A DNA stretch of 14,706 nt from DAIRVC01 sp036803025. Its GTDB lineage: Bacteria > Chloroflexota > Anaerolineae > Anaerolineales > E44-bin32. The position numbers and the translations under genes were made by a program. The stretch's first letter is position 1, and each line of letters starts with the position of its first letter. Shown piece after piece: positions 1 to 6,495 of the stretch. A model generated the notes under the pieces. It did no database searches, was not told where the DNA came from, and was given only the letters and a program-made list of their open reading frames with translations. The stretch spans positions 1 through 14,706 of the forward strand of contig DAIRVC010000056.1 of NCBI GenBank assembly GCA_036803025.1, in the 5' to 3' direction.

Positions 1-1229
1 GCCCCGCCGATCTGGTTGCCAAGGTCAAGATGCAGCGTCTGCTGGGACAGCAGACCGGATGCTGCTTCCAGCGCTGTGTCGGCATGGACGCGCTCAACGC
101 CCTCGACTCGGTCACCTTCGAGATGGACTTGACGCTGCACACCGACTACCACGCCCGCTTCCGGGCCTACCTCGGGCACGTCCAGGATGATGATCTGGTC
201 CTGGACGGCGCCATGACCGATCCCAAGGGTGACCGCCGCCTGCGTCCGTCTCAGCAGGCCGACCCCGACCTGTACGTTCGCATCGTCGACCGCCGTGCCG
301 ACGGGATCGTCGTGCGCGGGGCGAAGCTCCACCAGACCGGCGCGCTGAACGCGCACGAGATCCTGGTTATGCCGACGATGGCGATGGCGGAGAACGAGGG
401 CGACTACGCTGTCGCCTGCGCCCTGCCGGCCGATGCTCCCGGCGTGACTATGGTCTGCGGCCGGCAGCCGTCGGACACGCGCAAACTCGAGGCCGGCACC
501 ATCGACGTCGGCAACCGCACTTTCGGCGGGCACGAGGCGGTCATCCTGTTGGAGGACGTCTTCGTCCCCTGGGAGCGCGTCTTCCTGGCCGGCGAGCATG
601 CCTTCAGCGGCCCGCTCGTCGAGCGCTTTGCCGGCTATCACCGGCAGAGCTATGGCGGCTGCAAGGCCGGTGTGGGCGATGTGCTTATCGGCACGGCCCT
701 GGCATTGGCGCGCGCGCTGGGGACCGACGGCGCCGCGCACGTCAAAGACAAGATTGTGGAAATGGTCCACCTCAACGAGACGCTCTACGCCTGCGGCGTG
801 GCATGCTCGGCTGAAGGGCGGCCGACCGCTTCGGGCACCTACCTGATCGACCTGATGCTGGCCAACGTCTGCAAGCTGAATGTGACGCGCTTCCCGTATG
901 AGATCGCCCGGCTGGCACAGGATATCGCCGGCGGACTCCTGGTGACCCTGCCCTCGGAAGAGGATTTCGCCGAGGCGCAGGTCGGGCCGGCACTGCGCAA
1001 GTACCTGCGCGGCGCCGATTCGGCCGCGGCCGAGGCGCGCCAGCGACTCCTGCGGCTGTTGGAGAATCTCACCCTGGGGCCCGGCGCGGCGGCCTATCTG
1101 ACCGAATCGTTGCACGGCGCTGGCTCGCCGCAGGCGCAGCGCATCATGCTGGCGCGGCTGGCTGATCTGGACGACAAGGTCCGGCTTGCCGAAAGGCTGG
1201 CGGGATCCGAAAGGATCGTGACCCACTAG
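1..1229 (+). CDS. abfD: 4-hydroxybutyryl-CoA dehydratase / vinylacetyl-CoA isomerase, 5' end cut by window edge
   Basis: The frame is open from base 3 to the TAG at 1227-1229, giving about 408 residues. About 80 N-terminal residues lie outside the window, judged against the roughly 490-residue AbfD family. The enzyme is a cytoplasmic FAD and [4Fe-4S] protein that dehydrates 4-hydroxybutyryl-CoA to crotonyl-CoA and isomerises vinylacetyl-CoA. All four cluster ligands known from Clostridium AbfD are visible: the CFQRC motif (Cys codons at 63 and 75), then YHRQSYGGCK (His codon at 639, Cys at 660), with the expected seven-residue His-Cys spacing and the following Lys. The active-site Glu region TESLHGAGSPQAQR is at about 1101-1142. 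Other family blocks seen are DGAMTDPKGDR, GAKLHQTG and HVKDKIVEM. The paralogous 4-hydroxyphenylacetate 3-monooxygenases lack the Cys/His ligands. Likely roles are 4-aminobutyrate or succinate fermentation or 4-hydroxybutyrate use; no pathway partner lies in the window. Confidence 0.95.
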   Translation, partial: PADLVAKVKMQRLLGQQTGCCFQRCVGMDALNALDSVTFEMDLTLHTDYHARFRAYLGHVQDDDLVLDGAMTDPKGDRRLRPSQQADPDLYVRIVDRRADGIVVRGAKLHQTGALNAHEILVMPTMAMAENEGDYAVACALPADAPGVTMVCGRQPSDTRKLEAGTIDVGNRTFGGHEAVILLEDVFVPWERVFLAGEHAFSGPLVERFAGYHRQSYGGCKAGVGDVLIGTALALARALGTDGAAHVKDKIVEMVHLNETLYACGVACSAEGRPTASGTYLIDLMLANVCKLNVTRFPYEIARLAQDIAGGLLVTLPSEEDFAEAQVGPALRKYLRGADSAAAEARQRLLRLLENLTLGPGAAAYLTESLHGAGSPQAQRIMLARLADLDDKVRLAERLAGSERIVTH

Positions 1230-1287
1230 CTCGCCTCAACGCGGCGGCGGCAAGTGCGCCGGGACTGTCCCGGCGGCGGAGGCACGC

Positions 1288-1593
1288 ATGATCGCCAGGC
1301 TATGGCACGGGGCCACGCCTGCGGCCCGGGCGCAGGAATACTTGCGCTATCTCGAACAGGTCGGCCTGCCAGGCTACCTGGGCATCGCCGGATTCCAGCG
1401 GGCCCAGATCCTGACGCGGATCGAAGGCCCGACGGCGCACTTCCTGGTCGTTTCGTACTGGGACTCGATGGAAGCCATCGCCCGCTTCGCCGGCGATCCG
1501 ATCGACCGCGCGCAGTACTATCCGCGCGACGCGGAGTTCCTGCTGGAGCTGGAGCCGAAGGTCCTGCACTACGAGGTGGCCGCCGGCAGCTAG
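1288..1593 (+). CDS. ABM-type dimeric alpha-beta barrel protein (possible monooxygenase)
   Basis: A 101-residue protein whose ATG is preceded by a purine-rich GGCGGAGG at 1272-1280. It starts 58 bases after the dehydratase, so it may share its transcript. The pattern HFLVVSYWDSMEAIARFAG, then AxYYPRDxEFLLELEP and a terminal LHYEV strand, is typical of the antibiotic biosynthesis monooxygenase (ABM) superfamily of ferredoxin-like-fold dimers. Family members include small quinol or heme-linked monooxygenases and many proteins of unknown activity. No metal or heme ligand set can be assigned from sequence alone, so the fold is more secure than the activity. No signal peptide is visible, so it is probably cytoplasmic. 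Confidence 0.75.
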   Translation: MIARLWHGATPAARAQEYLRYLEQVGLPGYLGIAGFQRAQILTRIEGPTAHFLVVSYWDSMEAIARFAGDPIDRAQYYPRDAEFLLELEPKVLHYEVAAGS

Positions 1594-1680
1594 TCCTTCG
1601 CGGGAACCGCCGCAGCCCGCGTAGCGTCCCTGAGTTGGCAGAATCCGCCCCGACACTTCGTTGCCGAAGGAAGCACCTCG

Positions 1681-2304
1681 ATGTCCAGGCTGACGATCCT
1701 GATGGCGGTCTGTGTTGCGATGCTTTGCTCTTGTTCGGCGTTCCCGGGCCAGGCCTCGGCCACGCCTTCCCCAAGCGTGCCCCCAACGCCCACGCTGCGG
1801 CCGGCCGTTGCCTTCGTCCCAGGAGAGAATGAAATCCCCGCAGGCGAGTATCTCTTTGTCGAATACTTCACCTGGAATGACGGTGTGGCATCCGCCGACA
1901 CCGGTCTGTGCCCTTACGCCGCCATGATCGACTTCCCGGGCTACAGCTTCAGCGACGGCAGGCTATCCTTCCCCGGCATGATCGACGACGATGCGGGATT
2001 GCTCGGCTTCGTCGGCGACGGCATGGCGAACCTGGGAGACATGGGGGGCGGCATCAGCAGCCAGGTGATCCCGATTCGGGAGCTGCCTTTCCTCTTCGCC
2101 AACGGCATCTCGGGGATTCACGCCGCGTACGCGGACGGCACCGTCGTGGCCGAGATCCTCGGGCGGTTCTTCCTGCTCGGCCCGGGCGAAGCCTGGCATG
2201 CTCGATACGAGTCGGACCCCTCCCCGGACTGCCATGCCACCACCACCACCCGCCTGACCAACTACGGGCTCTTGCCACGGGAGGCCATCTCGGGTCTCCC
2301 CTGA
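1681..2304 (+). CDS. Predicted lipoprotein of unknown function
   Basis: A 207-residue protein with a Shine-Dalgarno-like GAAGGAAG around 1664-1671. The N-terminus is a short signal sequence ending in a lipobox-like LCSC (Cys18), followed by a Ser/Pro/Thr-rich stretch to about residue 42. This is the architecture of an exported, lipid-anchored protein. The mature part is rich in Gly and Asp, with several hydrophobic beta-type segments (for example around FPGYSF, LLGFVGDG and VVAEILGRFFLLGPGE). A DCHATTTTRL segment lies near the C-terminus. I do not recognise the family. It is 87 bases downstream of the ABM protein on the same strand, and whether it shares that transcript is unclear. The next gene is convergent. 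Confidence 0.7.
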   Translation: MSRLTILMAVCVAMLCSCSAFPGQASATPSPSVPPTPTLRPAVAFVPGENEIPAGEYLFVEYFTWNDGVASADTGLCPYAAMIDFPGYSFSDGRLSFPGMIDDDAGLLGFVGDGMANLGDMGGGISSQVIPIRELPFLFANGISGIHAAYADGTVVAEILGRFFLLGPGEAWHARYESDPSPDCHATTTTRLTNYGLLPREAISGLP

Positions 2305-2372
2305 GCCGGATCGACCGCCTGCAAGCCCGAGACCGAGGCGCAGTCCAGGCGCCTGCGTCGACCCTCCCTGAA

Positions 2373-2398
2373 CCAGACATCGAACGTCGATGCCCTGG
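2373..2398. terminator. Possible hairpin between convergent genes
   Basis: In the 187-base gap between two convergent genes, CCAG-a-CATCGA-acg-TCGATG-cc-CTGG can form a ten-pair hairpin with a three-base loop and a small internal loop. No T-run follows on either strand. A terminator role is suggested only by position. Nothing else is seen in this gap. Confidence 0.3.
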
Positions 2399-2491
2399 CA
2401 GAGCCTGACGGTCGACTGGCAAGCTTCTGCGCCGGCATCACACCGGTGCAGGGGTCGGCGCACCAACTGCGCGCTTCGTGAAGCCAACAGA

Positions 2492-3160
2492 CTACGGTAG
2501 GATGACGAAATCGAACGAGACGTGCCGGCGTCCGGCCCGATCGGCCGGCTCATCGCGGGCCAACAGCCTCGAGTCGAACAACCCATCGGGGATCTGGTCG
2601 GATACGCCGGCGATGTACAACTGCGTTGTCAGCAGCTCGCGCCCTTCCGACGAGAAGATCTTGACATGGATGTGCGGCGTGCGACCGGGGTACACACCGG
2701 GGACGACCGTCTCGAGAAGGTAGCCGCCCCGCGCGTCGGTGATCTGATGCCCGCGCATGAAGAACCCGGCGTTGTCGTAGACCCCTGCCCCATCCGCCTG
2801 CCAGAACTCGATCCGGGCACCGGCAATGGGCGTGCAGTCTGTTTGAAGGACCAGGCCGGTCAGGAGCAGCGGGGCGCCGGGCGAACCGTCCTCGGACAGG
2901 TCCGTGCGCTCCGGAGATCCGTCCCGGTAGTAGGGTCCCTGTGTCTGTGCCGGTGTCAAGGCCGCGCTGCAGGGCGTCGGCGATGACTCGGGGGCCGGCA
3001 CGGAGGTCTCGGGGAGCCCGACCGGGGCCGAGGTCTGTGTGACCGGAGTCCTAGCAGCGGGGCCAGGCGAGACCGTCAATGGCCGGCAGCCCGCCAGGAG
3101 GCAGACCAGGATGGCGATCCGTGTGCCGGCAGCCACCGCCTGACGCCCTGGTCTCCTCAT
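2492..3160 (-). CDS. Lipid-anchored intradiol ring-cleavage dioxygenase-like protein
   Basis: The ATG at 3160 is chosen because GAGGAG sits nine bases upstream; the frame is open further upstream without support. The product is 222 residues. A signal peptide ends in LLAGC (lipobox, Cys25), then a Pro/Thr/Ser-rich linker runs to about residue 62. The catalytic domain opens with a LTPAQTQGPYY block (68-78), as in many intradiol dioxygenases. All four expected non-heme Fe(III) ligands are present: Tyr128 (GVYDN), Tyr157 (GVYPGR), His163 and His165 (PHIH). The family oxidatively opens catechol-type rings between the hydroxyls. Here the enzyme should act outside the membrane, unlike cytoplasmic CatA or PcaGH. 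It lies 29 bases after the alpha/beta hydrolase stop, so the two form one unit. The substrate is unknown. Confidence 0.85.
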   Translation of the reverse strand: MRRPGRQAVAAGTRIAILVCLLAGCRPLTVSPGPAARTPVTQTSAPVGLPETSVPAPESSPTPCSAALTPAQTQGPYYRDGSPERTDLSEDGSPGAPLLLTGLVLQTDCTPIAGARIEFWQADGAGVYDNAGFFMRGHQITDARGGYLLETVVPGVYPGRTPHIHVKIFSSEGRELLTTQLYIAGVSDQIPDGLFDSRLLARDEPADRAGRRHVSFDFVILP

Positions 3161-3189
3161 ACGGTGGGACTCCTCACCCATCTCCCCGG

Positions 3190-4347
3190 TCACGCGTCCC
3201 CGAGGTACCGCTGAAAGAACTCGATGGTCCGGCCCATGGCCAGGCTGAACGGAGCGGACAGGTTGTGGTCGGCGCCCGGGTAGCTGTAGAACTCGACCGT
3301 TGCCCCGGCCGCCAACGCCTTCTGATACAGCTCCTCGGAGAACACGAAGGGCACGCTGGTGTCGGCTGTCCCGTGATGTAGTTGCAGCGGGCCGGAGATT
3401 TCCGTCAGGAAGCTGTCGGCCGAGATCGAGCGCCAGAATTCGGGGTTCTCGTCCGGGGATCCAAACGTCTCCCACAGCTCCGCCCGCCAGCGTCCCCGGT
3501 AGGCGGGGGTGGCTGTCTCCGGTCCACCCGGTGTCGGGGTCGGCCGCCAACGGCTGAGCAGGTCGGGGTAAGAGCCGACGACACCGGCCCAGATCACACC
3601 CGCCTGTATTCCAGGATCGACGACCATGGCCCTGAGCGTCAGGTAGCCGCCCATCGAGTGCCCCCACATGCCGATCCGCGCCGGGTCAGCCGCCGGGTAA
3701 CGGCGCATGGCCGCCACCGCATTCAGCACGTCCACCAGGTAGTCCGGCGAGCCATACGCGCCCGAGGCGATTCCATCCGAGTCGCCGTGGCCACGGTAGT
3801 CCGGGCGGAAGACGATGAAGCCGCTGCGTGCCAGAGAATCCACATAGGCGATGTAGCGCTCGGTCGTCCGGTATTCATCGGGGGGTATGAAGCCATGGTT
3901 GAAGATGATCACCGGCCAGCCGGTGTCGGGCATCTCCCCGTTGGGGACGGTCAGCAGGGCGAAGATGCGCAACCCTTCCGACATGTACGTGACCAGGCTG
4001 CGCTGGTAGTTGGCGCCAGGGTCTAGCGCAGCCTCGAATACGACCTCACTTCCGGGGTACTCGCGCTGGCGCAGCGAAGCGATGGTCAGCGGATGCAGCG
4101 TCGGCGTCGGTGTCGCCAGGACGGTCGAGGGCGGGGACGGCGAGGGCAGTGCCGAGGTGGGCATCGTCGGCGCCGCTTCCGTGTCAGCGGCGACGAAGTA
4201 TTCCGTTGGCAGCGCCGGGGCCTGCCCCAGGGGAGCCAGGGAGAAGGGTGACACGGCACAGCCGGCCATCAACAATATCGCGCCGACCCGGCTGGACCAG
4301 CGCCCGGCGGCACGCAGCACACCTGAAGGAGATTCGCCAGTCCGCAT
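3190..4347 (-). CDS. Lipid-anchored alpha/beta hydrolase (S9/dienelactone-hydrolase-like)
   Basis: A 385-residue protein. The N-terminal signal ends in LLMAGC (Cys30), followed by a Pro/Thr/Ser-rich linker to about residue 85. The hydrolase domain shows the oxyanion-hole His-Gly in FNHGF (151-152), the nucleophile elbow GHSMGG (Ser231), a likely acid Asp329 in HHGTADTSVP and His361 in GADHNLS. The order and spacing are those of a prolyl-oligopeptidase or acyl-esterase type serine hydrolase. It is the first gene of a pair with the intradiol dioxygenase-like lipoprotein, suggesting both process the same external compound, for example by hydrolysing esters of phenolics before ring opening; that pairing is an inference. 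No Shine-Dalgarno precedes the ATG, but TAGAAT sits six bases upstream, so the message may be leaderless. Confidence 0.85.
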   Translation of the reverse strand: MRTGESPSGVLRAAGRWSSRVGAILLMAGCAVSPFSLAPLGQAPALPTEYFVAADTEAAPTMPTSALPSPSPPSTVLATPTPTLHPLTIASLRQREYPGSEVVFEAALDPGANYQRSLVTYMSEGLRIFALLTVPNGEMPDTGWPVIIFNHGFIPPDEYRTTERYIAYVDSLARSGFIVFRPDYRGHGDSDGIASGAYGSPDYLVDVLNAVAAMRRYPAADPARIGMWGHSMGGYLTLRAMVVDPGIQAGVIWAGVVGSYPDLLSRWRPTPTPGGPETATPAYRGRWRAELWETFGSPDENPEFWRSISADSFLTEISGPLQLHHGTADTSVPFVFSEELYQKALAAGATVEFYSYPGADHNLSAPFSLAMGRTIEFFQRYLGDA

Positions 4348-4353
4348 GTCGCC

Positions 4354-4359
4354 ATTCTA
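4354..4359 (-). promoter_or_regulatory. Possible -10 box for leaderless transcript of the hydrolase gene
   Basis: On the minus strand TAGAAT is followed by six bases and then the ATG at 4347. Transcription starting about seven bases after the box would begin at or beside the start codon. No convincing -35 hexamer is seen at 16-18 bases spacing. Confidence 0.35.
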
Positions 4360-4457
4360 CGCTAATTCGGACGAGCTCTGGTTGGATTTTGGCGAGACGA
4401 GCGGGTGCGGCCTTGTGATCGGCCGCACGAGCACCGTCCTGCAGCTGCCGGGTCTGC

Positions 4458-4486
4458 TTGACGTTCATCTAGCCGGCGGGTATACT
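4458..4486 (+). promoter_or_regulatory. Sigma-70-type promoter of the thiamine operon
   Basis: TTGACG at 4458-4463 and TATACT at 4481-4486 are separated by exactly 17 bases. Each differs from consensus at one position. A transcript starting at about 4493 would contain the whole TPP aptamer. Confidence 0.75.
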
Positions 4487-4502
4487 CGCTCTCGACAATT
4501 CA

Positions 4503-4594
4503 CCACGGGGAGCCCGGACGCGCCGGGCTGAGAGGAGGGCCGCCGCCCTCGACCCATCGAACCTGATCCGGGTAATGCCGGCGTAGGGATGGCC
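4503..4594 (+). promoter_or_regulatory. TPP riboswitch (thi-box) aptamer
   Basis: The conserved thi-box elements occur in order. GGGG leads into P2 (agcccgg 4511-4517 with ccgggct 4523-4529). The CTGAGA core is at 4528-4533, and the variable P3 stem is gagggc/gccctc (4535-4550). CGAACCTGATCCGGGTAATG follows, with CCGG/CCGG forming P4, then CCGGCGTAGGGATGG closes the fold. P1 is formed by bases near 4503-4505 and the terminal TGG. The aptamer binds thiamine pyrophosphate in the nascent mRNA and lies directly upstream of thiN and the thiamine transporter genes, as expected for feedback repression. Confidence 0.95.
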
Positions 4595-4617
4595 CGCAGC
4601 GCACGACGTCGAGACTC

Positions 4618-4641
4618 GCCACTCCCCAGGCCGGGAGTGGC
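4618..4641 (+). promoter_or_regulatory. Riboswitch expression platform: RBS-sequestering / terminator-like hairpin
   Basis: gccactccc (4618-4626) and gggagtggc (4633-4641) form a perfect 9-bp stem with loop caggcc. The 3' arm contains GGGAG, the only Shine-Dalgarno-like sequence before the thiN ATG at 4650, so the stem would block translation. TTTGATT follows, so it could also act as a weak intrinsic terminator. Bases 4586-4592 (gggatgg), the 3' end of the aptamer, can instead pair with ccactccc (4619-4626), bulging one C. This gives a mutually exclusive anti-sequestor when TPP is absent. Confidence 0.75.
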
Positions 4642-4649
4642 TTTGATTA

Positions 4650-5306
4650 ATGGCTCATCGAATCATCGTTCTCGCCAACGGATCGCTCAGCGACGTGCCG
4701 AGCTTGCGGGCGCGCCTCGCCGAGTGGGCCGATGTTGAGGTGATCGCCGCCGACGGCGGCCTGGCCCATGCCCAACCGCTCGGCCTGACCGTCGGCACGG
4801 TCATCGGCGACCTGGATTCCCTCGACCCGGCGATCCTGGCCCAGTTGGAGCAGCGCGGCGTCCGCCTGCAGCATCATCCGGCCGAGAAAGACGAGACCGA
4901 CCTCGAGCTGGCGCTGCTGGCCGCCCGCGAGGCCGGGGCCGAAATGGTGGCGATACTGGGCGCCTGGGGCGGCCGCCTCGATATGTCCGTCGCCAATCTG
5001 ATGCTGCTATTCCACCCGGCACTGGCCAGGATGCACGTCGAGTTGTGGGACGGGCAGCAGACCGCCCGGCTCGTGCGCCCGCCGGGCGGCGAGATCCACG
5101 GCCAACCCGGCGATACGCTCAGCCTGATCCCGCTCGGCGCCCCGGCCTCCGGGGTAACCACGGAGGGCTTGACCTATCCGCTGCGGAACGAGACCCTGCC
5201 CGTCGGCCCGGCACGCGGCCTCAGCAACGTGTTCGCCTCCATGACCGCCTCAGTTCATCTGGAGACCGGCATGCTGCTGGCGGTCCACACCCCTGGCCGA
5301 GCCTGA
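4650..5306 (+). CDS. thiN: Thiamine pyrophosphokinase
   Basis: A 218-residue cytoplasmic enzyme, close to the usual bacterial length, that transfers pyrophosphate from ATP to thiamine to give TPP. Diagnostic blocks are ADGG (34-37), GDLDSLDP (53-60), HPAEKDETDLELAL (Asp-rich nucleotide and metal site, about 76-89), GAWGGRLD in mid-protein, and the C-terminal domain motif GVTTEGLTYPL followed by GLSNVF. The usual GGRxDH motif reads GGRLDM here, so the common His is replaced by Met. It is the first gene after the TPP riboswitch, and its ribosome binding site lies in the riboswitch-controlled hairpin. Its stop is 14 bases from the next start, which has a strong AAGGAGG (5310-5316). Confidence 0.92.
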   Translation: MAHRIIVLANGSLSDVPSLRARLAEWADVEVIAADGGLAHAQPLGLTVGTVIGDLDSLDPAILAQLEQRGVRLQHHPAEKDETDLELALLAAREAGAEMVAILGAWGGRLDMSVANLMLLFHPALARMHVELWDGQQTARLVRPPGGEIHGQPGDTLSLIPLGAPASGVTTEGLTYPLRNETLPVGPARGLSNVFASMTASVHLETGMLLAVHTPGRA

Positions 5307-5320
5307 CTCAAGGAGGCTAG

Positions 5321-5626
5321 ATGCCCATCGACCCCAACCGCATCCTCAACCTGGCCGTCCAGGTGTTGCCGCTGGTCGAAGATCCCTATCCGGTCGTCGA
5401 CCGCGCCATCGCCGCCATTGCCGCCAGCGGGCTGCGCTACGAGGTCGGCCCGATGGAGACCGTCATCGAAGGGACACTGGACGATCTGCTCGCCGCCGGG
5501 AAGGCCGCTCACCTGGCCTGCTTCGAAGCCGGCGCCTCCCGCGTCGTGACCATCTTGAAGCTGGGCGACGCGCTCGAGGGCACGACTATCGAGTCAAAGG
5601 TCGCCAAGTACCGCAGCCGGTCATGA
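5321..5626 (+). CDS. Thiamine-binding protein of the MTH1187/YkoF (UPF0045) type
   Basis: A 101-residue protein with the family pattern NLAVQVLPL, then GLRYEVGPMETVIEGTLDDL and a C-terminal VVTILKLGD strand. Members are small ferredoxin-like-fold proteins that form tetramers. Some, such as YkoF, bind thiamine or related pyrimidines and accompany thiamine-pathway transport genes. No signal peptide is present, so it is cytoplasmic and cannot be the periplasmic receptor of the importer. Its coding end overlaps the permease start by four bases (ATGA), indicating translational coupling. A buffering or hand-off role for imported thiamine or a precursor is inferred from this position. Confidence 0.85.
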   Translation: MPIDPNRILNLAVQVLPLVEDPYPVVDRAIAAIAASGLRYEVGPMETVIEGTLDDLLAAGKAAHLACFEAGASRVVTILKLGDALEGTTIESKVAKYRSRS

Positions 5627-6453
5627 GCGTGAGTGCCGCCATTCAACCGCGCCGTCGTCGCCCGCCGCGCTGGCTGCAGGAGAGCGCGCCGCCGCTGCTT
5701 TTGACCGCCTTCGCCGTGCTCACCTGGCACGTGATCGCGGCGCGCTCGGGCCTATCCGACTTCATCCTGCCCTCGCCGACCGATGTGGCACGCGCCGGTT
5801 GGGAGACGCGCGACCTGCTGGCCGCTTCGATCGGCACGACCATGCTCGAGACGATCATCGGGCTGGCGGTCGCGTTGATCCTGGGAGTCGCCATCGCCGC
5901 AGCCATGGATCTCTCGACCTTCCTGCGGCGGGCGCTGTATCCGATCCTGGTCGCTTCACAGACCGTCCAGATCCTGGCCATCGCCCCGCTGCTGATCATC
6001 TGGTTCGGCTTCGGCCTGCTGCCCAAGGTCATCATCGTCGTGCTGGTGTGCTTTTTCCCTTTGGCGGTCAACACCGCCGACGGGCTGGCCTCGGCCGACC
6101 CCGATCTGGTTGCCCTGCTGCGATCGATGGGCGCACGCCGTCGGCAGATCTGGCGCGTGGTCCGGCTGCCCGCGGCGCTGCCGTCCTTCTTCTCCGGTCT
6201 GCGCGTGGCCGTGACCTACAGCGTGGTCGGCGCGACCATCGGTGAATGGGTCGGCGGCTCGGCCGGCCTGGGTCTGTACATGCTGCGCTCGAAGAACGCG
6301 CTGGCCACGGACCAGGTCTTCGTCGCCATCGTCATCACGACGGCTATCAGCATCGGCCTGTTCGCGCTGGTCTACCTGATCGAACGGGCCAGTCTGCCCT
6401 GGTACTACTCGGCCCAACGCTCCGAGCAATGGGAGGGGTCGGGCATCTTCTAG
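5623..6453 (+). CDS. thiX: ABC transporter permease for thiamine/pyrimidine precursor (ThiX type)
   Basis: A 276-residue integral membrane protein with an Arg-rich cytoplasmic N-terminus and about six hydrophobic segments (approximately 23-42, 70-95, 105-127, 133-152, 192-215 and 231-254). The cytoplasmic coupling loop DLVALLRSMGARRRQIWRVV followed by LPAALP (about 161-187) is the EAA motif of the taurine/nitrate/NMT1 permease subfamily, with the conserved Gly at 170. ILPSPTDV near residue 48 is another mark of that subfamily. The permease should work as a homodimer with the ATPase encoded downstream. It overlaps the upstream gene by four bases and is followed 42 bases later by the receptor gene. 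Confidence 0.9.
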   Translation: MSVSAAIQPRRRRPPRWLQESAPPLLLTAFAVLTWHVIAARSGLSDFILPSPTDVARAGWETRDLLAASIGTTMLETIIGLAVALILGVAIAAAMDLSTFLRRALYPILVASQTVQILAIAPLLIIWFGFGLLPKVIIVVLVCFFPLAVNTADGLASADPDLVALLRSMGARRRQIWRVVRLPAALPSFFSGLRVAVTYSVVGATIGEWVGGSAGLGLYMLRSKNALATDQVFVAIVITTAISIGLFALVYLIERASLPWYYSAQRSEQWEGSGIF

Positions 6454-6495
6454 CGGTCGGCGACTTCGTCCGCTGGAAGTGCGGGAGGTGTGCGA

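Noticed and set aside
1258..1274. Short perfect inverted repeat gccggga/tcccggc between the dehydratase and ABM genes
   Set aside because: Seven pairs with a three-base loop and no T-run is within what chance gives in this GC-rich sequence. It may only affect access to the adjacent ribosome binding site.
3161..3667. N-terminal extension of the intradiol dioxygenase frame up to 3667
   Set aside because: It would overlap the hydrolase coding sequence in another frame and place the lipoprotein signal peptide in mid-protein. The ATG at 3160 has a good ribosome binding site.
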